Below, piece by piece: positions 7,811 to 16,240 of a stretch of 53,682 nucleotides of DNA. The position numbers and the translations under genes were made by a program. Origin of the DNA: Thermus scotoductus DSM 8553 (lineage in GTDB: Bacteria > Deinococcota > Deinococci > Deinococcales > Thermaceae); assembly GCF_000381045.1 (NCBI RefSeq), contig NZ_KB905738.1:1-53682 (forward strand). The letters run 5' to 3'. Position 1 is the first letter of the stretch. Each line of letters begins with the position of its first letter. Below the pieces are notes generated by a model. The model was given only the letters and a program-made list of their open reading frames with translations, did no database searches and was not told where the DNA came from.

Positions 7811-8353
7811 TCACGTGGCGTGGTCCTTGTAGGGCTCTCCCCGCAGGTCGGAGATCAAGTGGATGGCCACGTAGGCTCCGTCCCCTGCGCTCACGATGGC
7901 GTGTCCCGGCACCTTGCCCCGGGCCACCCCAGCGGCGTAGACCCTGGGATAGCTGGTACGGCCAGCCTCGTCGGTTTCTATGTGGACTCCCTTGCGGGTA
8001 AGGCCCAGGAGGGAGGGCAGGGTGGGGTCTTTGTGGGTGCAAAGGAGAAGCCTTTCCGCTTCCACCACGCCCTCCTCGGTTTCCACTTCAAAGACCCCTC
8101 CCAGGTCCCGCACTCCCTTGACTACGCCCCTTTGGATCTCTGCCCCGTAGCGGCGGGCGTGCTCTTTTAGCCTCTCTAGAAGCTCCTTGCCCGAGGGTTC
8201 GTCCAGCAGGCCAGGGTAGTTGGGGACCCGGCTTACCTGGGCGATCTTGGAATGGCCCCCGTCCAGCACCAGGACCTTAAGCCCGGCCCTGGCGAGGAAA
8301 AGGGCCGCGGAAAGACCCGAGGGGCCGCCGCCTACCACGAGAACGTCCCACAT
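7811..8353 (-). CDS. Half-size thioredoxin reductase-like FAD protein without redox cysteines
   Basis: A 180-residue protein with the FAD-binding GGGPSG motif (8-13) and the second flavin motif 'YAAGVARG..GHAIVSAGDGAYVA'. It matches the FAD domain of thioredoxin reductase but lacks the inserted NADPH domain, and with it the CxxC pair; only one Cys is visible. From memory, a protein of the same size is annotated as thioredoxin reductase-related in T. thermophilus. It should bind FAD, but cannot work as an ordinary thioredoxin reductase alone. It is divergent from the PASTA gene. Confidence 0.85.
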   Translation of the reverse strand: MWDVLVVGGGPSGLSAALFLARAGLKVLVLDGGHSKIAQVSRVPNYPGLLDEPSGKELLERLKEHARRYGAEIQRGVVKGVRDLGGVFEVETEEGVVEAERLLLCTHKDPTLPSLLGLTRKGVHIETDEAGRTSYPRVYAAGVARGKVPGHAIVSAGDGAYVAIHLISDLRGEPYKDHAT

Positions 8354-8363
8354 ACCTTTTTAG

Positions 8364-8405
8364 AGTATATGGGTCGGGAACGGAGGAGAGAAGGCAAGGT
8401 ATAAT
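8364..8405. promoter_or_regulatory. Divergent -10 elements for the FAD protein and PASTA genes
   Basis: TATACT on the minus strand (8369-8364) lies ten bases before the ATG at 8353. TATAAT on the plus strand (8400-8405) lies nine bases before the ATG at 8415. Both predict very short leaders. No convincing -35 was seen for either. Confidence 0.5.
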
Positions 8406-8414
8406 CGGCGGCGC

Positions 8415-9767
8415 ATGATCTTGGACGACCGCTACCCGGTGCTGGAGACCCTCGAGGAGAAGGAGGGGATCACCCTTTATCGGGTGGAGGGCGGGGTGGT
8501 TTTCTTTTTCCAGGTGCGCACCCCCGAGGACAAGGAGCGCTTTTACCGGTACCGGGCGGCCATCAAACGCCTAGAGGAGCTCGGGCTTGTGGAGGCGGCG
8601 GTTTCCGCCAAGCCCGGGCGCTACTACGCCTTTTTTCCCGAACGTCCCCTGGCCCGTAAGGCTCCGCCCCGGGCTGCCCTCGAGGCCCTGGCTCCCTTGG
8701 GTTTTGGCCCGGAGCATCTGGCCATGGCCGAGGAAGGGGTGGCCTATCTTTCCCCCTGGCCCCTGGGGTCTAGCCGGCGGGCCTTGGCCCGGGGTCCTTC
8801 CCGCCTCCAGCCGGGCTTCCTTCTAGGGGTAGCCCCGGGCCTTCTCCTCTTCCTCCTGGGGCTATGGCTTTTTTCCCAAGGGGTTTACCGCTACTTCAAC
8901 CCTCCGGAGTACGCTGTGCCGAACCTGGTGGGCAAAACCGCCCGGGAGGCCTTTCTCCTTTTGAAGGATATGGAGCTCAGGCTGGAGGTGGTGGAGGGAA
9001 ACGACCCGGCCAAGCCCAAGGAGGTGGTGCTGGCCCAGGAGCCTCCACCGGGAACCCGCCTTAGGGCGGGGCGCACCGTGCGCCTCACCCTTAACCAGGC
9101 CCGGCTGAACCCTCTGCCCGAGCTCAAGGGACTTCGCCAGGAGGAGGCGGAAGCCCGGCTCTCCGAGCTGGGCTACCGCCTGGCTGGGGTGGCCCAGGTG
9201 GAAAGCCCCGAGCCCCTGGGCACGGTCCTGGCCAGCGACCCACCTCCTGGCACCCCCCTGCCTCCTGGGGCCCCGGTGCGGCTTCTGGTTTCCCGGGGTG
9301 CTTCCCTGGGTCCCACGGTGCCCCTTCCCCAGCTCACGGGTTTAAGCCAGAAGGAGGCGCTTTTCCTCCTGAACGCCATGGGCCTGCAGGTCCAGGTGGA
9401 GGAGGTGCCCTCCGGGGCTCCGCCCGGCACGGTGCTGGCCCAGGAGCCCGCCCCCGGCACCCCCATGCCGCCAGGAAGCGGGGTGCGCCTGAGGGTGGCG
9501 GCGAGGGGAGAGGTGCGGGTGGGGGCTTTGAGCCCTCTGCCTGCCCCTAAGCCCGAGGCCCGTACCGTGACCCTGGCCCTGAACCTGCCCCCGGAGGTGG
9601 AAGGACGCCAGGTGCGCCTGGTGCTGGTGGACGACCGGGGGGAGCACCTGGTTTACGAGGGGGAAGGCCGTGAGGGCCTGAGGGTTTCGGGTACCTACGA
9701 AGCGGTGGGGGAGGCCCACTTCCGCCTTTACCTGGACGGGGAGCTCTTCCAGGAGTGGGCCCCCTGA
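8415..9767 (+). CDS. Membrane-anchored PASTA protein with degenerate kinase-like N-terminus
   Basis: A 450-residue protein. The cytoplasmic N-terminus (1-130) starts '[20 protein letters not shown]', which resembles the opening of a bacterial Ser/Thr kinase N-lobe. The Gly-rich loop, catalytic Lys, HRD and DFG are all absent. One membrane helix (about 134-155) is followed by three PASTA repeats (about 164-227, 232-296, 300-366), each with 'AQEPPPGT'-like or 'ASDPPPGT'-like turns. A beta-rich C-terminal domain (380-450) ends the protein. PASTA domains bind peptidoglycan fragments or beta-lactams, so an envelope sensing or cell-wall role is likely. TATAAT nine bases upstream supports the start. 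Confidence 0.88.
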   Translation: MILDDRYPVLETLEEKEGITLYRVEGGVVFFFQVRTPEDKERFYRYRAAIKRLEELGLVEAAVSAKPGRYYAFFPERPLARKAPPRAALEALAPLGFGPEHLAMAEEGVAYLSPWPLGSSRRALARGPSRLQPGFLLGVAPGLLLFLLGLWLFSQGVYRYFNPPEYAVPNLVGKTAREAFLLLKDMELRLEVVEGNDPAKPKEVVLAQEPPPGTRLRAGRTVRLTLNQARLNPLPELKGLRQEEAEARLSELGYRLAGVAQVESPEPLGTVLASDPPPGTPLPPGAPVRLLVSRGASLGPTVPLPQLTGLSQKEALFLLNAMGLQVQVEEVPSGAPPGTVLAQEPAPGTPMPPGSGVRLRVAARGEVRVGALSPLPAPKPEARTVTLALNLPPEVEGRQVRLVLVDDRGEHLVYEGEGREGLRVSGTYEAVGEAHFRLYLDGELFQEWAP

Positions 9768-9793
9768 GGTTTCCCTGGATTGGGGAGGAAGGC

Positions 9794-10123
9794 GTGAAAG
9801 GAGGCTGGGCCGAGGACCTGGCGCTCGCCTACCTTCTTGAGCGGGGCTACCGGCTTCTTGGCCGCAACCGCCGCACCCCCTTTGGGGAGGTGGACCTGTT
9901 TCTGGAACAGGACGGGATTTACGTGCTGGTGGAGGTCAAGCAAAGGAGCTCAGGGGCGTTTGGAAGTCCTTTGGAGGCCATTACCCCTAGGAAAGTGGAG
10001 CGCCTGCTGAAAAGCGCCCGCTATCTCCTGGGTCGGGATGATCTCCCGGTGAGGCTCGAGGCCATCCTGGTCCACGGGACCCCGAGGGCCCACCGGATAG
10101 AGCACCTGGTGTTGGAAGTGTAG
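9794..10123 (+). CDS. YraN/UPF0102 family putative endonuclease
   Basis: A 109-residue protein of the UPF0102 family, which has a restriction-endonuclease-like fold. The key motif is '[23 protein letters not shown]', giving the D...E-x-K nuclease signature. The usual start '[22 protein letters not shown]' is intact. GTG 9794 is chosen because a Shine-Dalgarno-like GGAGG (about 9784-9788) precedes it and the family normally starts here. An in-frame ATG at 9755 would overlap the PASTA gene by 13 bases. The cellular role is unknown; a Holliday-junction or repair function has been suggested for relatives. Confidence 0.85.
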   Translation: MKGGWAEDLALAYLLERGYRLLGRNRRTPFGEVDLFLEQDGIYVLVEVKQRSSGAFGSPLEAITPRKVERLLKSARYLLGRDDLPVRLEAILVHGTPRAHRIEHLVLEV

Positions 10124-10165
10124 GCGGCAATCCTCACGGCTTTTCCCCTTTGGGTAAGCTTGGGG

Positions 10166-11953
10166 GTGTTTAGGAACCTCGAGGCCTATCTCCTGGCCCT
10201 GGAGAAGCGGGGGGAGCTTAAGCGCATAAGGGTGCCCGTTTCCAGCGAACTGGAGATCACCGAGATCGCCGACCGCATGGTGAAGGCGGGGGGTCCTGCG
10301 CTCCTCTTTGAAACGGTGGTGGGGAAGGATTTCCCTGTGGCCATCGGCCTTTTCGGCACCCGGGAGCGCACCGCCTTCGCCCTGGGGGTTCGGGACCTGG
10401 ACGAGCTTTCTGAGAAGGTGGCCCGCTTGCTGGAGTTGAAGCCGGGAAGGGGGGGGATCTCCGCCCTCATGGGCCTTCTTCCCAAGCTTCCCCTTCTTAG
10501 AGGGTTCTTCCCCAGGTGGGTGGGGAGGGCCCCGGTGCAGGAGGTGATCCTGAAGGGAGAGGCAGTGGACCTCTTCCGCCTTCCCATCCTGAAGTGCTGG
10601 CCCTTGGACGGAGGGCCCTTCCTCACCCTGCCCCTGGTGATCACCAAGGATCCGGAGACCGGAGAGCTCAACGTGGGCATGTACCGCATGCAGGTTCTGG
10701 ACAAAAGGAGCACGGCCATGCACTGGCAGCTCCACAAGGTGGGCCGCCAGCACCTGGAAAAGGCCAGGAAGCTGGGGAAAAAGCTGGAGGTGGCCGTGGC
10801 CCTGGGGGGGGATCCCATCCTCACCTACGCCGCCACCGCCCCTTTGCCCCCTCTTCCCGGGGTAAGCGAGTTCCACCTGGCGGGATTCCTGCGGGGTGCA
10901 CCCCTGGAGCTCACCCGGGGTGTCACCGTGGACCTTCCTGTCCCCGCCGAGGCGGAGTTCGTGCTGGAGGGCTACATTGACCCGGAAGAGCCCCTGGTGG
11001 AGGAGGGTCCCTTTGGGGACCACACGGGCTTCTACACCCCCGTGGATCTCTATCCCCGCTTCCACGTGACCGCCATTACCCACCGGAAAAGGGCCATCTA
11101 CCCCGCCACCATCGTGGGGGTACCTCCCATGGAGGACGCCTACCTTATCGAGGCTTCCGAGCGCCTTTTCCTGCCGCCTTTGCGCCTCATCCTTCCCGAG
11201 GTGGTGGACTACCACATGCCCCCGGAAGGGGTGGCCCACAACTGGGTGAACGTGGCCTTGCGCAAGGCCTATCCGGGCCAGGCCTACAAGGTGGCCTACG
11301 GGATGCTGGGGCTTGGGCAGATGATGTTCGCCAAGGTGATCGTGGCCGTGGACGGGGATGTTCCGGTGAGGCCGGGGTTTCAAACCCTTTTGGAAGCCCT
11401 TAAGCATGCCCTGCCCGGGCGGGATACCCTTCTCCTCCGGGGGCCTATGGATGTTCTGGACCATAGCTCGAGGGGTTTCGCCTTTGGGGGGAAGCTTATC
11501 CTGGATGGTACCCGGAAGCTTCCTGAGGAAGGGGGGGAGGGACCCTTTACACCCCGGGCGCACCAGGAACTGCCCCATGAACCGGAGGTGGTGGCGCAAC
11601 GTCAGTGGCCGGGGATCTGGGGGGTGGCCTTGCGCAAGGAGCGCCCGGGCCAGGCCTGGGCCTTGGCGGAACGGCTCCTTAAGGCCCCGCAAAGCACCGG
11701 CATCCGCCTTCTTCTCCTGGCGGACCACGATGTTCTCCTTACCCCTGAAGAGGTTCTTTGGGCTGTTCTCAATAACATAGACCCCGAGCGGGACGCCCGG
11801 GTGATGCCAGGGGTGGAGGGGCCGGTTTTGGTGCTGGACGGCACCCGCAAGTTTTCCGAAGAGGGTTTTGACCGGGTCTGGCCCGAGCGCATCCGCATGG
11901 ACCCTCGCATTAAGGCCCTGGTGGATTCCCGCTGGGAGGAATACGGCCTTTAA
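10166..11953 (+). CDS. UbiD family decarboxylase (prenylated-FMN dependent)
   Basis: A 595-residue UbiD-like decarboxylase. The N-terminus 'LEAYLLALEKRGELKRIRVPV' and 'EITEIADRMVKAGGPALLFE' are classic. The cofactor-binding region includes 'GMYRMQVLDKRSTAMHW', and the active-site stretch 'EEGPFGDHTGFY' is intact. It is longer than E. coli UbiD (about 497) through C-terminal additions. Thermus makes menaquinone by the futalosine route, so decarboxylation of a naphthoate intermediate is a reasonable role, but aromatic acid substrates cannot be excluded. GTG 10166 is chosen because TAAGCT (10155-10160) lies five bases upstream; TTG 10160 is the alternative. The stop overlaps the stop of the opposing gene in TTTAAA. 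Confidence 0.88.
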   Translation: MFRNLEAYLLALEKRGELKRIRVPVSSELEITEIADRMVKAGGPALLFETVVGKDFPVAIGLFGTRERTAFALGVRDLDELSEKVARLLELKPGRGGISALMGLLPKLPLLRGFFPRWVGRAPVQEVILKGEAVDLFRLPILKCWPLDGGPFLTLPLVITKDPETGELNVGMYRMQVLDKRSTAMHWQLHKVGRQHLEKARKLGKKLEVAVALGGDPILTYAATAPLPPLPGVSEFHLAGFLRGAPLELTRGVTVDLPVPAEAEFVLEGYIDPEEPLVEEGPFGDHTGFYTPVDLYPRFHVTAITHRKRAIYPATIVGVPPMEDAYLIEASERLFLPPLRLILPEVVDYHMPPEGVAHNWVNVALRKAYPGQAYKVAYGMLGLGQMMFAKVIVAVDGDVPVRPGFQTLLEALKHALPGRDTLLLRGPMDVLDHSSRGFAFGGKLILDGTRKLPEEGGEGPFTPRAHQELPHEPEVVAQRQWPGIWGVALRKERPGQAWALAERLLKAPQSTGIRLLLLADHDVLLTPEEVLWAVLNNIDPERDARVMPGVEGPVLVLDGTRKFSEEGFDRVWPERIRMDPRIKALVDSRWEEYGL

Positions 11954-12924
11954 ACCGCCCGCAGGGCCCGGTTGCGCAGAAGACCGCTTTTCAGGGCCCG
12001 CACCACCTCCCGATGCAGGCGACCCTTCCGGGCTTCCTCCTCCAGCACCTCCAAGGCTTCCTCGGGGCGCAAGGACTTCCGGTAGGTGCGCACGCTGGTG
12101 AGGGCGTCGTAGATGTCGGCGGCACTGAGGGCCTGGACCAGAAGGGGAACCTCGGTGAGGCCATCGGGGTAGCCGGAGCCGTCCAGCTTTTCATGGTGCC
12201 AACGTATGTAGGGGCGCAAGCGGGGGTAAGCCCTTAGGGGCTGGATGATCTCGTCGCCCTTGACCGGGTGTTGCTTTATAAGGCGCCACTCGTTTTCCGT
12301 GAGGGGGTAGTCTCCCCTCAGGATGTGGTCGGGGATGCCGATCTTGCCTATATCGTGGAGCAAGGCTCCCATATGTAGCTCCTCTAGTTCCTCTGCTGTG
12401 GCCCCCAACTCCTCCGCCGTCCAACAAGTATACTGGGCCACCCTTTCCCCGTGGCCAGCGGTGTAGGCATCCTTCACCTCCACCGCCCGCACCAAGGCTA
12501 AAAGCGTTCTTTCCAGGTCCTCTAGCTTTTCCTGTAGCCAGCGCCTTTCCAGGTGTCCCTTAACCCGGAGCCTTAGCTCGGTGAGGTCCACGGGGCGGTT
12601 CAGGAAATCGTCGGCCCCGGCCTCAATGCCTTTAAGCCGCACTTCCCTGTCCCCGTCGGCGGTGAGGAGGATGACGGGGAGCAAGGGGTCCAGGGCCTTT
12701 ACCCTGCGGGTGAGCTCGAGGCCGTCCATGATGGGCATGTGCAGGTCGGTGAGCACCACATGGGGGAGGCTATCCCGAAGGAGGTCCAAGGCCTCTTGCC
12801 CGTTTCTCGCCTCCTGGACCTCCACACCTAAAGGCTCCAAGGCCCGCATGAGGAGGAGGCGCTGGATGGGTTCGTCGTCCACCAACAGAACCCGCCTTGG
12901 GGGGCGTGTCGCGGCGCGCTTCAT
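11950..12924 (-). CDS. Response regulator with HD-GYP c-di-GMP phosphodiesterase domain
   Basis: A 324-residue signalling protein. The receiver domain (10-125) has D16-D17, the phosphoacceptor D60 ('VVLTDLHMP') and T88. The conserved receiver Lys appears as Arg in 'FLNRPVD' (R110). A coiled linker (about 120-150) leads to the HD-GYP domain (150-320) with H190-D191 ('LLHDIGKIG') and 'HHEKLDGSGYP' (243-253). It should hydrolyse cyclic di-GMP under phosphorelay control. Its ATG overlaps the stop of the DUF4388 gene (ATGA), so the pair forms an operon. The partner kinase is not in the window. Confidence 0.93.
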   Translation of the reverse strand: MKRAATRPPRRVLLVDDEPIQRLLLMRALEPLGVEVQEARNGQEALDLLRDSLPHVVLTDLHMPIMDGLELTRRVKALDPLLPVILLTADGDREVRLKGIEAGADDFLNRPVDLTELRLRVKGHLERRWLQEKLEDLERTLLALVRAVEVKDAYTAGHGERVAQYTCWTAEELGATAEELEELHMGALLHDIGKIGIPDHILRGDYPLTENEWRLIKQHPVKGDEIIQPLRAYPRLRPYIRWHHEKLDGSGYPDGLTEVPLLVQALSAADIYDALTSVRTYRKSLRPEEALEVLEEEARKGRLHREVVRALKSGLLRNRALRAV

Positions 12925-13526
12925 AGCCCCATCCCCTTAAGAAACAGCCCTAAGAGGCCTGGCCGAACCCCTTCTATCTTGCCCGTGCGCTCTACCAAGC
13001 CCTTTCGTTCCAGGCGAAAGAGGTAAAAACGCACCAGGTCCAGGGGCATTTTCAGGGCTTTGGTCAAGGTTTCCGCAGAGACCCCTTTTTGCAGATAGGG
13101 CAGAACCTTCCTCAAAAAGCTTTCTTGGGGAAGGCTCTTCTTCGCCATAGGGGTGACCTTGAAGACCGCCCGGGGGTCGGGGAGAAGGGGCCGGTAGCGC
13201 TCTAACTCGTCCTGGAGGGCGATGGTGCTCAGTAGCACTTTTTCCAGGGACCAGTTCAAGCGGTATTTGTGTTTGGGCTTTGCCCCGGGGAAGAACTCAA
13301 AGCTTCCTTGCCGGTTCTGGATCAAGGTTTGCAAGAGAGCCTTGGCCGCCAAAGGCTCCAGGGGCTTGCCGTTTTGGTCTATGGAGCGGATGAACCCGGG
13401 TTTAAGGTAAATAACGGTGGGGGGAATATCCTTTAGGTTCCAGATCTCCAGGGCCCCTTCCTTCTGGGCAAGGAGCTGGAGGAGCTCCTCTAGGGGTAAG
13501 GAATCTAAGCTTCCAAATAAGGCCAT
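12921..13526 (-). CDS. DUF4388 (PATAN-type) regulatory protein
   Basis: A 201-residue protein starting 'MALFGSLDSLPLEELLQLLAQKEGALEIW', the standard opening of DUF4388 domains, which occur in two-component and motility regulators. Residues 1-100 form this domain. The C-terminal part ('LTKALKMPLDLVRFYLFRLERKGLVERTG', about 155-190) looks like a winged helix. The gene has a strong Shine-Dalgarno AGGAGGT (13539-13532), so it is a leadered gene, unlike its divergent neighbour trmB. It is the first gene of an operon with the HD-GYP regulator, which suggests joint function in c-di-GMP signalling. Confidence 0.8.
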   Translation of the reverse strand: MALFGSLDSLPLEELLQLLAQKEGALEIWNLKDIPPTVIYLKPGFIRSIDQNGKPLEPLAAKALLQTLIQNRQGSFEFFPGAKPKHKYRLNWSLEKVLLSTIALQDELERYRPLLPDPRAVFKVTPMAKKSLPQESFLRKVLPYLQKGVSAETLTKALKMPLDLVRFYLFRLERKGLVERTGKIEGVRPGLLGLFLKGMGL

Positions 13527-13584
13527 AACCCAACCTCCTGCTTTTACCCTAGAGGGACCCTGTGAAAAGGCTTTGAAAAAACCG

Positions 13585-13590
13585 TATAAT
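13585..13590 (+). promoter_or_regulatory. -10 element of trmB
   Basis: Perfect TATAAT, eight bases before the GTG at 13599. This predicts an almost leaderless trmB mRNA. Confidence 0.6.
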
Positions 13591-13598
13591 CCCCCCTT

Positions 13599-14564
13599 GT
13601 GCTGGTGCGGCCTGCCCTACTCCCCGTTTGGCCCCCTCGGGTAGCGGATCTGTTTGGTCGGGAAGGGCCCTTGGTCCTCGAGGTGGGCTTTGGCGACGGG
13701 CGCTTCACCGCGGAGCTTGCCAAGGCCCATCCGGAATGGCTCATCCTGGGGGCTGAGGTCTCGGCGGCCAGCGTCCTGAGGGCCTATAGGCGCCTGAAGC
13801 GCGAGGGCATAGGAAACGTGCGCCTTTACCACGGGCAAGGCCCCTTCGCCCTGAGGAACCTGGTGCCGCCGGGAAGCTTAAGGCGGGTCATCGTCAACTT
13901 CCCCGATCCCTGGCCCAAGAAGCGGCACCAGGCAAAAAGGCTTTTGCGGGAGGACTTTTTTCGCAAGCTTTCCACAAGGCTCGTGGAGGGTGGGGACCTC
14001 CTCCTCACCACCGACCACGAGGAGTACTTTCGCTTCGCCCTGGAGGAGGCGGCAAAAACCGGGCTTTACCGGGTGGAGGTTAGGGATCCGCCTGAGGCCC
14101 ACCTGCGCACCAAGTACGCCCTCAAGTGGAAGGCGGCAGGCCGCACTTTTTTCCATGCGGTCTTCACCAAGGTGGCCGTTGCTTTGCCCGAAGGGCAAAC
14201 ACGCCTTGCGGATCCCACGCCTTGGCCGCCCATAAGGAGGTACGAGGTGGCCCATGCGCTGTTAAGGGGGGAACTGCCCAAGGAGCTTACCCTTGCCAAG
14301 GCTCCCGTGGCCATCCCCGGGGGGGTGGCGGTCTTTCTGGAGGTGGCCCGGGGGGAGGAAGGGTTTTACGTGCTCACCCACGTGGAGGAAGAAGACCTCA
14401 CCCAGGATTTGCTTCTGGAGGTGAGGAGGAGTGCCCACGGACTCTACGCAGGGGTTAGCCGCTTCGGTAGCCCCCTCATCACCGAGGGGGTGAAGGAGGC
14501 GGTGCGGGTCCTGGTGCGGGAGCTCGGGGGGGTGGGCCTCGAGGTGGTCCAGGACCACACCTAG
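13599..14564 (+). CDS. trmB: tRNA (guanine-N7)-methyltransferase with C-terminal extension
   Basis: A 321-residue enzyme that methylates G46 of tRNA at N7 using S-adenosylmethionine. The SAM site is '[12 protein letters not shown]' (about 26-37) and the family signature is '[17 protein letters not shown]'. Typical bacterial TrmB is near 220 residues; here about 100 extra residues follow ('[17 protein letters not shown]' onward). A similar long C-terminal region is known in the Aquifex enzyme, where it supports heat stability. The start is GTG, supported by the TATAAT eight bases upstream; the first residues before '[10 protein letters not shown]' are not conserved. Confidence 0.92.
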   Translation: MLVRPALLPVWPPRVADLFGREGPLVLEVGFGDGRFTAELAKAHPEWLILGAEVSAASVLRAYRRLKREGIGNVRLYHGQGPFALRNLVPPGSLRRVIVNFPDPWPKKRHQAKRLLREDFFRKLSTRLVEGGDLLLTTDHEEYFRFALEEAAKTGLYRVEVRDPPEAHLRTKYALKWKAAGRTFFHAVFTKVAVALPEGQTRLADPTPWPPIRRYEVAHALLRGELPKELTLAKAPVAIPGGVAVFLEVARGEEGFYVLTHVEEEDLTQDLLLEVRRSAHGLYAGVSRFGSPLITEGVKEAVRVLVRELGGVGLEVVQDHT

Positions 14565-14573
14565 CCCACGCCC

Positions 14574-14579
14574 TAAAAT
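14574..14579 (+). promoter_or_regulatory. -10 element of glmU
   Basis: TAAAAT, six bases upstream of the glmU ATG at 14586, in the short gap after trmB. It predicts a leaderless glmU message. Confidence 0.5.
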
Positions 14580-14585
14580 AGCCCT

Positions 14586-15947
14586 ATGCACGCCCATGTG
14601 ATCCTGGCCGCCGGGCAGGGGACCCGCATGAAATCCCGCCTGCCCAAGGTACTCCATCCCCTCCTGGGCAAGCCCATGCTGGCCTATGCGGTGGACACGG
14701 CCCTGGCCCTGGAACCCCAAAGGCTGGTGGTGGTGGTGGGGCATGGAGCCGAGCAGGTGATGGAGGTCCTAAAGGCCTATCCGGTGGAGGTGGCGGTGCA
14801 GGAAGAGCAGCTGGGAACCGCCCACGCCCTTTTGCAGGCGGAGGCCTTGTTAAAGGACTTTCCTGGCCCCACCCTGGTTACCCAGGGGGATACGCCCCTT
14901 CTTCGCCCGGAAACCCTAAGGGACCTTCTGGAAAGGGTGGAGGAGGGAGCGGGGATGGCCCTCCTCACCGTGGAGCTTTCTGACCCCACCGGCTACGGCC
15001 GCATCCTGCGCCGGGGGGAGGAGGTCTTGGGCAGCGTGGAGGAGAAGGATGCCTCCCCTGAGGTCAAGGCCATCCGGGAGGTGAACGCCGGGGCCTATGC
15101 CTTTGACGGCTTCCTCTTCCAGGCCCTCAAGGAGGTGCGAAACGAAAACGCCGCCCGGGAGTACTACCTCCCCGACCTCATCGCCATCTACCGGGCCAGG
15201 GGGCGGAGGGTGGTGGCGGTGAAGGGCGTGGTGGAGGAAGCCTTGGGGGTGAACACCCGGGAGGAACTCGCCCGGGTGGAGGGAGTGCTCCTTTCGGCCT
15301 TGCGCCGGGAGTGGATGCGAAAGGGAGTGCGGATGATCCTTCCCGAGAGCATCTACCTAGAGGCCAGCGTGGAGCTGGCCCCGGACGTGACCCTCTGGCC
15401 AGGGGTGGTGCTTAAGGGAAAGACCCAGATCGGCGAGGGGGCGGAGGTGGGGCCTTACGCTGTTTTGGAAGACACCCTCTTGGAACCGGGGGCCCGGGTA
15501 TTGGCCCACACCGTGGCCCAGGGGGCGGTGATCGGTAGGGGAGCCGACGCCGGGCCCTTTGCCCGGCTACGCCCCGGGGCCGTTCTCAGGGAGGGGGTCC
15601 ACGTGGGCAACTTCGTGGAGGTGAAGAATAGCCTCCTCCACCCCGGGGTCAAGGTGGGGCACCTGGCCTATTTGGGGGATGCCGAGGTGGGGGAGGGCAC
15701 CAACATCGGGGCCGGGGTCATCACCGCCAACTACGATGGCAAGCGCAAGCACAGAACCTTCATCGGCAAGGGAGCCTTCATCGGTTCCAACAGCGTGCTG
15801 GTGGCCCCGGTGCGGGTGGGGGATGGGGCCATGGTGGGGGCGGGGAGCGTGATCACCCACGATGTGCCCGAGGATGCACTGGCTGTGGCGCGGGAGAGGC
15901 AGCGGAACCTCGAGGGCTACGCCCGGCGCAAGCTGGAGGGGGACTAG
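14586..15947 (+). CDS. glmU: Bifunctional GlcN-1-P acetyltransferase / GlcNAc-1-P uridylyltransferase
   Basis: A 453-residue cytoplasmic enzyme making UDP-GlcNAc for peptidoglycan. The N-terminal pyrophosphorylase has 'LAAGQGTRMKSRLPKVLHP' (about 8-26) and 'QGDTPLL'. The C-terminal left-handed beta-helix (about 250-450) has the hexapeptide pattern and the acetyltransferase stretch 'GEGTNIGAGVITANYDGKRKHRT'. Length and order are standard. The gene stands between trmB and tatA, each apparently with its own -10 element. Confidence 0.96.
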   Translation: MHAHVILAAGQGTRMKSRLPKVLHPLLGKPMLAYAVDTALALEPQRLVVVVGHGAEQVMEVLKAYPVEVAVQEEQLGTAHALLQAEALLKDFPGPTLVTQGDTPLLRPETLRDLLERVEEGAGMALLTVELSDPTGYGRILRRGEEVLGSVEEKDASPEVKAIREVNAGAYAFDGFLFQALKEVRNENAAREYYLPDLIAIYRARGRRVVAVKGVVEEALGVNTREELARVEGVLLSALRREWMRKGVRMILPESIYLEASVELAPDVTLWPGVVLKGKTQIGEGAEVGPYAVLEDTLLEPGARVLAHTVAQGAVIGRGADAGPFARLRPGAVLREGVHVGNFVEVKNSLLHPGVKVGHLAYLGDAEVGEGTNIGAGVITANYDGKRKHRTFIGKGAFIGSNSVLVAPVRVGDGAMVGAGSVITHDVPEDALAVARERQRNLEGYARRKLEGD

Positions 15948-15975
15948 GGTTTCACCTTCCTTTCAGCCCGGGTGG

Positions 15976-15981
15976 TAAACT
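15976..15981 (+). promoter_or_regulatory. -10 element of tatA
   Basis: TAAACT, seven bases before the tatA ATG at 15989; the intervening bases GGGGGGT could also act as a weak Shine-Dalgarno if a leader exists. Confidence 0.45.
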
Positions 15982-15988
15982 GGGGGGT

Positions 15989-16240
15989 ATGAACCTGGGC
16001 ATGCCGGAAATCCTGGTGATCCTGGTGGTGGCCCTCCTCATCTTCGGGCCCAAGAAACTCCCCGAGCTCGGCCGTTCCCTGGGCCAGAGCATCCGGGAGT
16101 TCAAGCGGGGGGCCCAGGAGATCCGGGAGGAGCTGGAAAAGACCGTGGACGTAAGGGAAGAGCCGAAGCCGAAGCCGGTTTCCGAGGCTTCCAGCAAGGC
16201 CCCGGCGGTTTCCGAACCCCAAGAGGAGCGTAAGGCTTGA
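15989..16240 (+). CDS. tatA: Twin-arginine translocase subunit TatA
   Basis: An 83-residue protein with one short N-terminal membrane helix ('MPEILVILVVALLIFGPKKL'). The hinge 'FGPKKLPELGRSLGQSIREFKRG' and an amphipathic helix follow, then a charged Lys/Glu/Pro-rich tail. This is the pore-forming subunit of the Tat exporter for folded proteins. Its TGA overlaps the TTG start of tatC (TTGA), so the two are translationally coupled. No tatB was seen, which suits a two-component TatAC system. Confidence 0.95.
   Translation: MNLGMPEILVILVVALLIFGPKKLPELGRSLGQSIREFKRGAQEIREELEKTVDVREEPKPKPVSEASSKAPAVSEPQEERKA

Noticed and set aside
9950-11728. 592-codon open frame opposite ubiD
   Set aside because: Entirely antisense to UbiD, which has clear motifs; the translation is His/Gly/Pro-rich noise.
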